From VFMC01 sp040398525 (GTDB lineage Bacteria > Actinomycetota > Acidimicrobiia > Acidimicrobiales > Ilumatobacteraceae), in contig JBBATY010000054.1 of assembly GCA_040398525.1 (NCBI GenBank), positions 1 to 16,708 on the forward strand: DNA of 16,708 nt, in the 5' to 3' direction. A model generated the notes under the pieces. The model saw only the letters and a program-made list of their open reading frames with translations, had not been told where the DNA came from and ran no database searches. Positions 1-7,046 of the stretch are shown piece after piece (position 1 is the stretch's first letter; each line of letters starts with the position of its first letter). The position numbers and the translations under genes were made by a program.

Positions 1-68
1 CCGTCGAGGCCGTCACCCAATAGCCCGAGCAGTCACGCGACCCGGGGCGGTTCAGGGCCCTGATCGGT

Positions 69-290
69 GTGGTGAAGTGTGGTGCTCTCGCGCTGGCTAC
101 GGGTGCGGGCGGGTTTGTCTGTGCAGTCTGGGACGGTTGGCTAGTTCTTGATATGAACAAGGCTATTGAGAATGCTGCCTTGAATCGAGGGTGTATCAAG
201 TGGAAGTGGTCGCGGCAGTTGGGACAGGGATTCCCAACCGACTGGGACTGGACCACTCCTGCTAGAACCTCCAAGTGCACCAAGAACTGA
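69..290 (+). pseudogene. Hydrophobic Cys-containing tail, possibly a severed Rhs/YD-type toxin tip
   Basis: The frame is open from 24 and closed upstream by TAG at 21-23, so if it was once part of a longer protein it has been cut off. A GTG at 69 would give 73 residues. The product opens with a Gly/Ala/Leu-rich hydrophobic stretch containing two cysteines (KCGALALATGAGGFVCAVW), then an amphipathic stretch and a Trp/Lys-rich end with a third and fourth cysteine. C-terminal tips of actinobacterial Rhs/YD-repeat proteins often look like this, but I recognise no specific family. The stop lies 4 nt before the start of the next gene, a multi-pass membrane protein, which fits a toxin-tip/immunity pair. 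It could instead be an unrelated small membrane peptide. The toxin reading is inference. Confidence 0.4.
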
Positions 291-294
291 GAAC

Positions 295-699
295 ATGAGT
301 CGGCCGATGCTGCTCCCCTCCTCGGCGCTTCCGTCGGAGGCCGACGCGATTCTCCCGTCGTCAGTAAGTCTTGTGATCCTGTTCGGCTCCCTCGTGACGG
401 CAGTTGTGCTTGCTGCCGCGGCCCACCGGAGGTGGACGGCGCGGGTACCGACTGGTCAGCCGACCTCCGAGAAGACGCGTTCTCGCATCATCAAGCGCTC
501 CCGCTGGGTGGGCGCCCTTGGCATAGGACTGGCGCTGTACGGCTGGTCGATGGCGAGTCCCGCGATCGTGCGCGACCGGCCGGTAGAGCCGGTTTGGGTG
601 GCGTTCATCATTGTCGGCCTGGTGACGAGTACCGTTGCGACCTGGCGTGATTGGCGGGTCAGGCGAGGAGGACAGCGAAGGCGTCGCTGGCCCCGCTGA
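295..699 (+). CDS. Small multi-pass membrane protein, possible immunity protein
   Basis: 134 residues with three hydrophobic segments, at about residues 24-43, 71-89 and 98-116, separated by a basic linker (about 45-70). The ATG follows the preceding frame's stop by 4 nt; a weak GAGAA lies just ahead of it. No family is recognised. Its position directly behind a hydrophobic toxin-like tail suggests an immunity protein for a membrane-acting toxin, but this is context only. From about residue 122 onwards the Arg-rich end is encoded by DNA that, on the other strand, is a diverged copy of the 3' end of an aminotransferase gene (659-735). The present C-terminus is therefore probably not the ancestral one, and the gene may be damaged. 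The membrane segments themselves are convincing. Confidence 0.5.
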   Translation: MSRPMLLPSSALPSEADAILPSSVSLVILFGSLVTAVVLAAAAHRRWTARVPTGQPTSEKTRSRIIKRSRWVGALGIGLALYGWSMASPAIVRDRPVEPVWVAFIIVGLVTSTVATWRDWRVRRGGQRRRRWPR

Positions 700-735
700 G
701 CACGTTGCGCAACGCCGACCGGATGAACTCGACTG
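659..735 (-). pseudogene. Remnant: 3' end of a class III aminotransferase gene
   Basis: Aligned without gaps, 659-733 and 1781-1855 (the last codons and stop of the intact aminotransferase gene) agree at roughly 80% of positions by eye, and the TGA stop falls in the same place. The remnant reads FIRSALRNVLSGASDAF on the minus strand where the intact protein reads FIRSTLRTVLTEASDAL. Similarity stops abruptly near 735. The differences are spread along the copy, so this is an old or inter-strain duplicate rather than a recent one. It points to a recombination event that left a second aminotransferase end behind when the DNA between (about 736-1780) was inserted or duplicated. Confidence 0.72.
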
Positions 736-832
736 GCGCGAGGACACCGTGCTGCGCATCGGCCGTGCCGTCGAGCAGGCGCTGTGGCCGAACGGACTGC
801 CCCGCCCACCGGAGCCTCACGCCACGAGGTGA
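736..832 (+). other. Possible C-terminal coding fragment of an unidentified gene
   Basis: Immediately after the aminotransferase similarity breaks off, the plus strand carries an open stretch ending at TGA 830-832. Its codons look used, with GC-rich third positions and a plausible helix-then-proline ending (DTVLRIGRAVEQALWPNG). The pattern is loosely like the C-terminus of amidase-type enzymes, but that resemblance is weak and from memory. No start codon belongs to it, so it would be a captured 3' end. It could also be chance coding potential in GC-rich DNA. Confidence 0.2.
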
Positions 833-860
833 GTGGCCTCGACGCAGCCGGTGCCGAGAG

Positions 861-1192
861 GTGGTGGTGACCAAGACCGGTGAGGCGTTGGACGTTGCCG
901 GTGGTCTGGTTGCTGGTGCGGCGCCGTTGGTGGAGTCGGGTGATGGCTTTGTGGCGCCGGTGCTGCGGGTCTAGCTGCCTTGTGTGCAGCCGGAGTCGTG
1001 ACGTTCGGTTGCTCGTTACCCAATGGCGCCGCCGCAGCTGCGATGACCGTGTTGTACGCTTCGATACACATGTGCAACTGGGGTGACCGCGGCTTTTACA
1101 TGAACAAGCCTTGGGTCGGTCCGTTGTCTTGCACGCCAGTCCTTCGGCCGGACGTGCGCAGGAACCCAGGCGGTGGGTCCGGTGGACGGTGA
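861..1192 (+). pseudogene. Second hydrophobic Cys/Ala-rich tail, frameshifted, possibly a decayed Rhs-type toxin tip
   Basis: One plus-strand frame reads TKTGEALDVAGGLVAG from 861 and hits a stop at 972-974. A second frame, open from 944, continues in the same style: an Ala/Gly-rich hydrophobic stretch with cysteines (LCGAGAAGLAALCAAG), then an aromatic segment ending near KPWVGPLSC. The two pieces join naturally only if a frameshift near 945-970 is assumed. The overall shape (Gly/Ala/Cys hydrophobic block, then an amphipathic aromatic end) matches the tail at 69-290. It too is followed by small membrane-protein genes. I read it as a second decayed toxin tip; no homology search was possible. 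Confidence 0.33.
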
Positions 1193-1239
1193 GCTAGCCG
1201 CTGGGGCGCGCGGAGCGCCTGAGTGTTGGGCGTGAAGAG

Positions 1240-1440
1240 ATGATTGCGCGGCGATGGGTGTTGCTCATGTTGGCGGCGGCGTGCGGAGTGCTGTTGACGA
1301 GCATGGTGGTCGCCCCGTTCGTGGATTCGGCCTGGCCCGATCGCGTCGTCGATGCATTGTGGTTTCCGGTGATGATCTCCACACCGCTCGTCGTGGGTTG
1401 GGGGCCGATGTCGCGGCACGTCGGGCCCAGGGGTTCCTGA
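1240..1440 (+). CDS. Small membrane protein, unknown function
   Basis: 66 residues starting with MIARRW, with hydrophobic segments at about 6-26 and 37-54 and a short polar end. No strong ribosome binding site precedes the ATG. It sits between the decayed tail at 861-1192 and another two-pass membrane protein at 1476. It may be an intact small protein, an immunity-like protein, or the first half of a longer membrane protein broken between 1440 and 1476. Nothing in it identifies a family. Confidence 0.4.
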   Translation: MIARRWVLLMLAAACGVLLTSMVVAPFVDSAWPDRVVDALWFPVMISTPLVVGWGPMSRHVGPRGS

Positions 1441-1475
1441 CGTCGTGCTCATCCGGCTGACCTGAGGCACGGGCA

Positions 1476-1697
1476 ATGGCTCCGAGTGCATCGAGGCGTG
1501 TCGGTCGGGTCCTGTTCGGTGTCGGCGACGGTCCCTCGCCGGCCTGGGCCTGGGCGCTGCGAGGCATCATGTACCCGGTGCTTCTTGTCATCGTGGGCAA
1601 GGAGAGCCTGCTGTTCGGGGTGATGATCTCGGTTGCGCTGGTGCTCGGATTCGTTGTCATGAGCCGAGCTGTGGACGGGATGCGTCGCGATGAGTAG
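1476..1697 (+). CDS. Small two-pass membrane protein, possible immunity protein
   Basis: 73 residues with a basic N-terminus, hydrophobic segments at about 24-40 and 44-62, and a charged C-terminus (MRRDE). A GAGG motif lies 8 nt before the ATG, the best ribosome binding site in this part of the window. It is the last sizeable plus-strand gene before the convergent aminotransferase. By position behind a decayed hydrophobic tail it parallels 295-699 behind 69-290. The function is unknown and immunity is inferred only from layout. Confidence 0.5.
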   Translation: MAPSASRRVGRVLFGVGDGPSPAWAWALRGIMYPVLLVIVGKESLLFGVMISVALVLGFVVMSRAVDGMRRDE

Positions 1698-1773
1698 GTG
1701 CGTCACCTGCGCTGGCATCGCAGTGCTCGTGATCGATGGGGTCGCTTTCATCCGCCGCTCGGCCACGTCATGA
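1690..1773 (+). CDS. Possible 27-residue hydrophobic peptide
   Basis: An ATG at 1690 overlaps the last codons and stop of the preceding gene by 8 nt (ATGAGTAG) and opens a 27-codon frame. The product is a short basic/Cys start, a hydrophobic core (AGIAVLVIDGVAFI) and a basic end. It stops 7 nt before the end of the convergent aminotransferase. The overlap and the single-membrane-span look suggest translational coupling, but an ORF this short can arise by chance. Confidence 0.2.
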   Translation: MSRCVTCAGIAVLVIDGVAFIRRSATS

Positions 1774-1780
1774 ACCGTCT

Positions 1781-3172
1781 TCAGGCGCGGCGGGAGGCGA
1801 GGGCGTCGCTCGCCTCGGTGAGCACGGTGCGCAGTGTCGAGCGGATGAACTCGAACTCGGCTGGGCCGGCGATGAGCGGTGGGCTGAGGGTGATCACCGG
1901 CTCGCCGCGGTCGTCGGCTCGGCAGATCAGCCCGGCGGCGAACAGGCGCGGCGACAGCAGGCCGCGCAGCAGCCACTCGGCCTCGGCATCGGTGAACATG
2001 CCCTTGGTGGCCTGATCGGTGGTGAGCTCGATGGCGAGGAAGTAGCCCTCGCCGCGTACGTCGCCGACGATGGGAATGTCTCGCAGCGACTCGATAGCCG
2101 CCTTGAACGCACCCTCGTTGGCGCGGACGTGCCCGCAGATGTCTTCGCGCTCGAAGATGTCGAGGTTGGCCAGCGCGACGGCGCAGCTGACCGGGTGCGC
2201 GCCGAACGTCTGGCCCTGCAGGAAGGCGGTGGTGTCGGCGAGGAACGGCTCGGCGAGGCGGTCGCTGACCATCACGCCACCCAGGGGCGCGTAGCCGGAG
2301 GTGACGCCCTTGGCGAAGGTGATCATGTCGGGCTGGTAGCCGTAGCGCTCGCTGCCGAACATGTGGCCGAGGCGACCGAAGGCGCTGATCACCTCGTCGC
2401 TCACCAGCAGCACGTCGTAGTGGTCGCAGATCTCGCGCACCCGCTGCCAGTAGCCCTCGGGTGGGGCGAACGCGCCGCCGGTGTTCTGCAGGGGCTCCAT
2501 GAACACGGCGGCCACCGAGTCCGGGCCCTCCATCTCGATGCGCAGGGCCACGTCGTCGGCGCAGCGCAGGGTGCAGGCGGGCAGGTCGCCGCAGTCGTGG
2601 CAGCGGTAGCGGTAGGGCGTCTGCACCTTCACCGCGCCGGGCACGAGGGGCTCGAACGGTGTGCGGATGGCCGGCACACCGCCCAGGCTGAGCGCGCCCA
2701 TCGACGTGCCGTGGTAGGCGAGATAGCGCGAGATGAACTTCGTGCGGCTCGGTTGGCCGCGCAGCTTCCAGTACTGGCGGGCCAGCTTCATCGCGGTCTC
2801 GACCGCGTCGCCGCCGCTCGGGGTGAAGAACGCCCGGTTCAGGTCGCCGGGGGCCATCTCGGCCAGGCGGGTGGCCAGCTCGATCGCCGGCTCGTGGGCG
2901 AACGACCAGGTGGGGAAGTAGCCGAGCGTCGCGGCCTGGCGGGCAGCGGCCTCACCCAGCTCGGCGCGGCCGTGGCCCACCTGCACGGTGAACAGGCCCG
3001 AGAGGCCGTCGAGGTACTGGTTGCCGTGCTGGTCCCACACCGTGCAGCCCTCGCCGCGCACGATCACCGGCACCTCGTCCGGGGCGAACCCGCCCAGCCG
3101 GGTGAAGTGCATCCACAGATGGCGATGGGCGCGGGCCGAGAGGCTGACCGGGGTGTCGGCGGGGGAGGTCAT
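1781..3172 (-). CDS. Class III (omega) aminotransferase, PLP-dependent
   Basis: 463 residues, a normal length for fold-type I class III transaminases. Visible landmarks: SGGDAVETAMK at 119-129 (cofactor phosphate region), YHGTSMGA at 153-160, Asp259 in LLVSDEVISAFGR (contacts the PLP ring nitrogen), Lys288 in ITFAKGVTSG (Schiff-base lysine) and QTFGAHP at 321-327. Such enzymes move an amino group between an amine or omega-amino acid and a keto acid in the cytoplasm; the substrate cannot be read from sequence. A loop at 191-204 holds four cysteines (C191, C194, C200, C204), suggestive of a metal site. It is the last gene of a four-gene minus-strand operon, 27 nt after the EamA gene. Its 3' end has a diverged second copy at 659-735. 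Confidence 0.95.
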   Translation of the reverse strand: MTSPADTPVSLSARAHRHLWMHFTRLGGFAPDEVPVIVRGEGCTVWDQHGNQYLDGLSGLFTVQVGHGRAELGEAAARQAATLGYFPTWSFAHEPAIELATRLAEMAPGDLNRAFFTPSGGDAVETAMKLARQYWKLRGQPSRTKFISRYLAYHGTSMGALSLGGVPAIRTPFEPLVPGAVKVQTPYRYRCHDCGDLPACTLRCADDVALRIEMEGPDSVAAVFMEPLQNTGGAFAPPEGYWQRVREICDHYDVLLVSDEVISAFGRLGHMFGSERYGYQPDMITFAKGVTSGYAPLGGVMVSDRLAEPFLADTTAFLQGQTFGAHPVSCAVALANLDIFEREDICGHVRANEGAFKAAIESLRDIPIVGDVRGEGYFLAIELTTDQATKGMFTDAEAEWLLRGLLSPRLFAAGLICRADDRGEPVITLSPPLIAGPAEFEFIRSTLRTVLTEASDALASRRA

Positions 3173-3199
3173 GGCTCGTTCGTATCAGACCCACCCGGA

Positions 3200-4108
3200 T
3201 CAGACCAGGGTGGGTGCGGTCACGGGCGCCTGGTTGGCCGATCGGGCGTCGTAGATCGCTTTGCCGAGGATGGCGGCGAAGATGATGCAGCCCCCGATCA
3301 GCACGGTGGTCTTCGGGCGCTCACCGAGCAGGGTGATCGACCAGATCGGCACCAGCACCATCTCGGTCTGGGCGAACAGCGTCATCACCGCGGCGGGCAC
3401 CTGCTTCGAGGCGTGGTTGAACATGAACGTGCCGAGGACGATGATCACACCGCCGTGCAGCAGGGCGAGCAGCAGGTCGCCGGTGGGCGGCACGAGTGGG
3501 TTGCCCTTCGCGATCGTCACCGCACCGCAGACCGCGACCATCATCACCCCGTACCCGCCGAGGACCGGCGACCAGTCGCGTGTGCGGTCGGAGCGGACGC
3601 ACACCGAGTAGCCGGCGAAGCCGATCGCCGACGACAGCGCCGCCAGGTTGCCCACCATCGTCCCGCTGCCGAGGTCGCCCATCACCGTGACGATCAGCCC
3701 GACGAACGCCACCACGATGGCGACGATCGTCACCCAGTTGAGCTTCTCGCGCAGGATCACCCAGGCGAGCAGGGCGCCGAAGATCGGCACCGTCGAGCCG
3801 AGGAACGCGGCGTTGGCGGGGGAGGTGGTCTTCACCGCGTAGACGAAGCCGAACGAGGCGATGAACAGCATCACGTTGGCGACGATCATCAGCCAGCCGG
3901 ATCGATAGGCGGTGATGGTCGGTGCCGGCTTGTGCTGCAGGAACGACAGCACCTCGATCACCACGATCACGCCCACCGACCGCCACAGCAGGTACTGGAA
4001 GGCGTCGGCCCCGTCGGCCACCTTCGCCGTGATGCCGCCCAGGCTCCAGACCGCGCCTGCGCCGAGCGCGAGCAGCGACGCGCCGAGCGGGATGCGGGTG
4101 GTGGTCAC
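3200..4108 (-). CDS. EamA/DMT-family transporter
   Basis: 302 residues, almost entirely hydrophobic, with about ten membrane helices in two EamA repeats (about 8-142 and 152-284). Each repeat begins with an alpha-helix rich in small residues and Trp/Gly (GAVWSLGGITAKV; AIGFAGYSVCVRS). The loop after helix 4 has the family's usual pattern of 'PANAAFLGSTVPIFGALLAW'. This family mostly exports amino acids and other small metabolites across the inner membrane. Its place between a threonine aldolase and an aminotransferase suggests an amino acid or amine as cargo (inference). The start is GTG at 4108, 16 nt after the threonine aldolase stop, with no good ribosome binding site, so translation probably relies on the upstream gene. 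Confidence 0.93.
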   Translation of the reverse strand: MTTTRIPLGASLLALGAGAVWSLGGITAKVADGADAFQYLLWRSVGVIVVIEVLSFLQHKPAPTITAYRSGWLMIVANVMLFIASFGFVYAVKTTSPANAAFLGSTVPIFGALLAWVILREKLNWVTIVAIVVAFVGLIVTVMGDLGSGTMVGNLAALSSAIGFAGYSVCVRSDRTRDWSPVLGGYGVMMVAVCGAVTIAKGNPLVPPTGDLLLALLHGGVIIVLGTFMFNHASKQVPAAVMTLFAQTEMVLVPIWSITLLGERPKTTVLIGGCIIFAAILGKAIYDARSANQAPVTAPTLV

Positions 4109-4124
4109 GTGGTTCGGGCCGATG

Positions 4125-5174
4125 TCAGTCGAGTGCAGCGGCGATGCGGGCGAGCGCCTCGTCGACGTGGTCGGTGGTGGTCTGGAAGCTGGTGACGAAC
4201 CGGATCACGCCGGGCGCGATGCGGTAGAAGAGCAGGCCCGCGGCCTCGAGCCGGGCGGCCACCCGGTCGTCGACGAGGACGAACGCGATGTTCGCCTCGG
4301 GCCGAGCGACCAACCCGATGCCCAACCGGTCGAGGCCTGCGGCCAGGCGTGCCATGGAGGCGTTGGCCGTCGCCGCGAGGCGCAGCCACAGGCCGTCGCC
4401 GAGGTAGGCGTCGAGCTGGGCGGACTGGAAGCGCATCTTCGACGCCACCTGGCCGGCGCGCTTCACCCGGTAGGTCAGCTGCTCGGCCAGCGCCGGGTCG
4501 AAGCACACGATGGCGTCGGTGCTGAGCGCCCCGTTCTTGGTGGCCCCGAGGGAGATGACGTCGACGCCCGACTGCCAGGTCAGCTCGGCAGGAGTGCATC
4601 CGAGCGCGTCGATCGCGTTGGCGATCCGGGCCCCGTCGATGTGCACCCGTAGCCCACGGGCCCGGGCTGCGCCGGCCAGGTCGCGCACCCGCTCGACGCT
4701 GTACACCGTGCCGTAGTCGGTCGGGTTGGTCATCGACAGCGCCGAGGGCTGCGAGTGGTGCGGGTCACCCCAGTTGGTGGTGGCGAAGGCCTGTTCGAGC
4801 GAGGTCGTGTCGAGCAGGAAGCGCTCGCCCGGGAGGCCGCGCATCACGGCACCTGCGCCGAACATCGACGTCGCCCCGCACTCGTTGCGGATGATGTGCG
4901 CCGTCTCGTGGCACAGCACGGCGCCCCACGGCGGGCACAGCGCCGACAGGGCGAGCGAGTTCGCGGCGGTGCCGGTGAGCACCGGGAACGCGGTCACCTC
5001 CGGGTGCTCGAACACCTCGGCGACCCGCGCCTGCAGGCGGGCCGACCACTCGTCGCCGCCGTAGGCGAGGGCCGACCCGTCGTTGGCTGCGCCGACCGCG
5101 GCCAACAGCTCGGGTGCCGCGCCGGCGCAGTTGTCGCTGCGCAGCTCGATCGGATGGGGGACTGAGGGGTTCAT
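4125..5174 (-). CDS. ltaE: Low-specificity L-threonine aldolase (beta-eliminating lyase family)
   Basis: 349 residues of fold-type I PLP enzyme. The N-terminal RSDNCAG, the HETAHI segment (H89, E90, H93), HIDGAR (D180, R183) and GATKNG with the Schiff-base lysine K213 match the threonine aldolase family. The segment SKMRFQSAQLDAYL near 245-258 follows the Pseudomonas-type low-specificity enzymes. Expected reaction: L-threonine or L-allo-threonine to glycine plus acetaldehyde in the cytoplasm. An AGGA motif sits 5-6 nt ahead of the ATG, and the gene starts 13 nt after the GNAT stop, so it is second in the operon. Another member of the beta-eliminating lyase group is possible but less likely. 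Confidence 0.9.
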   Translation of the reverse strand: MNPSVPHPIELRSDNCAGAAPELLAAVGAANDGSALAYGGDEWSARLQARVAEVFEHPEVTAFPVLTGTAANSLALSALCPPWGAVLCHETAHIIRNECGATSMFGAGAVMRGLPGERFLLDTTSLEQAFATTNWGDPHHSQPSALSMTNPTDYGTVYSVERVRDLAGAARARGLRVHIDGARIANAIDALGCTPAELTWQSGVDVISLGATKNGALSTDAIVCFDPALAEQLTYRVKRAGQVASKMRFQSAQLDAYLGDGLWLRLAATANASMARLAAGLDRLGIGLVARPEANIAFVLVDDRVAARLEAAGLLFYRIAPGVIRFVTSFQTTTDHVDEALARIAAALD

Positions 5175-5187
5175 GGGTGTCCTGTCG

Positions 5188-5802
5188 TCAGTGCCTGGCC
5201 GGGCGCCACATCCCGGTGACGGTGGCCGGTGCCCGCGCCGGGTCGAGCGGGTCGTCGACGGTGAACACCTCGGTCACGTCGAACCCGCGGGCGCGGTAGT
5301 AGGCGATGTCGTCGTCGGTCGCCGTCTCGAGGTACTGGCCGACCCCCTCGGCATCGGCTCGTTCGAGCACCGGTGCCATCAACGCCGTTCCGATGCCCTG
5401 GCGCTGCCAGTCCGGGTGCGTGCCGAGGAACTGCAGGTACCAGTACGGCTCGTCGGGGCGATGGACATGGACCGCGGCGCCGACCGCCGACATCCGTGCC
5501 TGGGTGGTGGCATCGAAGGTCGCGAAGAGCGCGCCGAGCTCAGCGGACAGATCGTCAGACGACGGAGCCGGGTCGGGTGGCGACCAGACCGCCGCGGCGA
5601 CGCAATCGGCCGTGGTCCACACGTCCCCGAGATCGAACAGGCGGCGGCTCACGAGACGGAAGAAGGCTGCCCCTGCGCCCGTCGCCCACGCGTCGTCGTC
5701 GGCGACCATCCAGCGCACGAGCGGATCGTCCTGGAACGCTCGCATCAAGGTGTGGCACACCCGGTCGATGTCGGCGAGCTCGGCGCGGCGAACGGTGGTC
5801 AC
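5188..5802 (-). CDS. GNAT-family N-acetyltransferase
   Basis: 204 residues from GTG at 5802. The acetyl-CoA binding motif A is clear: a beta strand YLQFLGTHP then QRQGIG (133-138) and a helix. The C-terminal IAYYRARGFDV (about 167-177) is the usual strand-helix end of the fold. The N-terminal strand (VRRAELADIDRV) begins directly after the chosen start, and a TANNNT box lies 8 nt ahead, so this GTG is preferred over the much longer open frame upstream. The substrate is unknown; this type often acetylates amines or amino-acid-like small molecules. It is the first gene of the operon and diverges from the phosphotransferase gene across 56 nt. Confidence 0.9.
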   Translation of the reverse strand: MTTVRRAELADIDRVCHTLMRAFQDDPLVRWMVADDDAWATGAGAAFFRLVSRRLFDLGDVWTTADCVAAAVWSPPDPAPSSDDLSAELGALFATFDATTQARMSAVGAAVHVHRPDEPYWYLQFLGTHPDWQRQGIGTALMAPVLERADAEGVGQYLETATDDDIAYYRARGFDVTEVFTVDDPLDPARAPATVTGMWRPARH

Positions 5803-5810
5803 GACGCTCG

Positions 5811-5816
5811 ACGCTA
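5811..5816 (-). promoter_or_regulatory. -10 box (TAGCGT) of a probable leaderless promoter for the GNAT operon
   Basis: TAGCGT on the minus strand ends 8 nt before the GTG start at 5802. That spacing puts transcription initiation at or next to the start codon, and no Shine-Dalgarno sequence is present. The same box-and-spacing arrangement recurs at four other starts in the window. Confidence 0.5.
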
Positions 5817-5858
5817 GCCGCGCCGCTGCGACCGCCTCGGTGCTGGCACACTGCCGGG

Positions 5859-7046
5859 GTGGACGCCGCCGGGGACGCGCTCGATCTCGACGTGCTGGCC
5901 GATGCGGCCATCGCCGCCGTGAGCGACCTCGGTGGCCAGGTGTCGACCCTCCATCGGCGCGAGGTGCACCACCGTCCGGGTGACGAGGTGACCGTCGGCT
6001 TCGATGTCGTGGTCCGCTGGCCGGACAGGTCAGAGCGCAGCGAGCTGGTCTACGTCGCCGCGTCGCTCGCCGACGACCACGGGCCGTCGCACGTGTGGTG
6101 CTACCCCTACGACCCGCTGCTCCCGGGGCTGGCCGACGCCGTGCGACCCGATGCCGTCGCCGCGTTCTTGGAAGTGCCTGCCCGCGACGTGCAGCTCGAG
6201 GTTCGGACACTGCGACCCTGCCGGCGAGCGGTGATCGCCGTGCGCGGTGCCGGGGTGGACGTGCACCTGAAAGTGGTGCCGCCCGCTGAGGCCGACCGGG
6301 TGGTCGCGCGTCATCGCGCCTTCGCCGAAGCTTGTCTGCCGGTGGCGCCAGTGGTCGCCGTGGACCAGGCGCGCGGGTGGGTGGTCCTCGCCACCCTGGC
6401 CGGCGTACCGCTCGACCGCTCGCTCGACGATTTCTCGTCGCTGCCGCCTCGCGCCGCCGATCTCGCAGCCCTCATCGAGCGGATCGCCGATGTCGAGCTC
6501 GTCGACGCCGACGAAGTTCCGCCGTCGGCCGCGCTCGTCGGCCGGCATGCCGCGGTCATCGCCTCGGCGACGCCGTCGCTTGCGGCCCGGGCTGCGGGCG
6601 TGGCGGAAGCGATCGCTCTGGCGGTGCAGGCCCAGCCGGGGCGAACGGGCACGGTGCACGGCGACCTGCACGCCGGTCAACTGCTCGTCGACGACCAGGG
6701 CACCATCGTCGGCCTGCTCGACCTCGACGACGCGGGGCGTGGCGACGTGCTCGACGAGCACGCCCGGCTGCGCGCCCATCTCGTGGCCGGAGCCGTCCTG
6801 GCTGACACAGCGCGCGCGAATCGGCACTGGGGGCTCGCCGCTGAGGTCGTCCATGGTTGGCCGACGCCGACCGACTCCGGTGCCCTGTCGCCCCGCGTCG
6901 CCGCCAGCCTGCTCGGCTGGGCGACAGCTCCGTGGCGCGCCCAGGATTCCTCGTGGCCCGAACGGGTCGAGGCCCTGCTGGCGGCCACCGAGGACGTGCT
7001 CGCCCGCGGCGTGGACGCTGCGATCAGAAGTCGAAGATCTCTTTGA
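5859..7046 (+). CDS. APH-fold phosphotransferase (aminoglycoside phosphotransferase/kinase superfamily)
   Basis: 395 residues from GTG 5859. The kinase core is in the C-terminal half: a strand with VHLKVV (K138, candidate nucleotide-binding lysine), the catalytic loop HGDLHAGQLL (D270) and a metal-binding DLDDA (288-292). The Asn usual at the loop end is Gln, as in maltokinase-type proteins (HGDxHxGQ). The first 120 residues are a separate beta-rich region (VGFDVVVRWPDRSER) also reminiscent of maltokinase-like enzymes. It probably phosphorylates a sugar or other small hydroxyl compound; the substrate is not deducible. The frame is open far upstream, but coding character and a CACACT box 6 nt ahead favour this start. 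Its last 23 nt overlap the convergent zinc-ribbon gene. Confidence 0.82.
   Translation: MDAAGDALDLDVLADAAIAAVSDLGGQVSTLHRREVHHRPGDEVTVGFDVVVRWPDRSERSELVYVAASLADDHGPSHVWCYPYDPLLPGLADAVRPDAVAAFLEVPARDVQLEVRTLRPCRRAVIAVRGAGVDVHLKVVPPAEADRVVARHRAFAEACLPVAPVVAVDQARGWVVLATLAGVPLDRSLDDFSSLPPRAADLAALIERIADVELVDADEVPPSAALVGRHAAVIASATPSLAARAAGVAEAIALAVQAQPGRTGTVHGDLHAGQLLVDDQGTIVGLLDLDDAGRGDVLDEHARLRAHLVAGAVLADTARANRHWGLAAEVVHGWPTPTDSGALSPRVAASLLGWATAPWRAQDSSWPERVEALLAATEDVLARGVDAAIRSRRSL

Noticed and set aside
1736..4195. Plus-strand open frame of 819 codons
   Set aside because: It is antisense to the aminotransferase and EamA genes, is rich in Arg/Gly/Ala/His with no domain, and arises because GC-rich codons on one strand rarely give stops on the other.
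5373..5858. Long upstream extension of the phosphotransferase frame
   Set aside because: It is antisense to the GNAT gene and Arg/Pro-rich; protein-like sequence starts only after GTG 5859.
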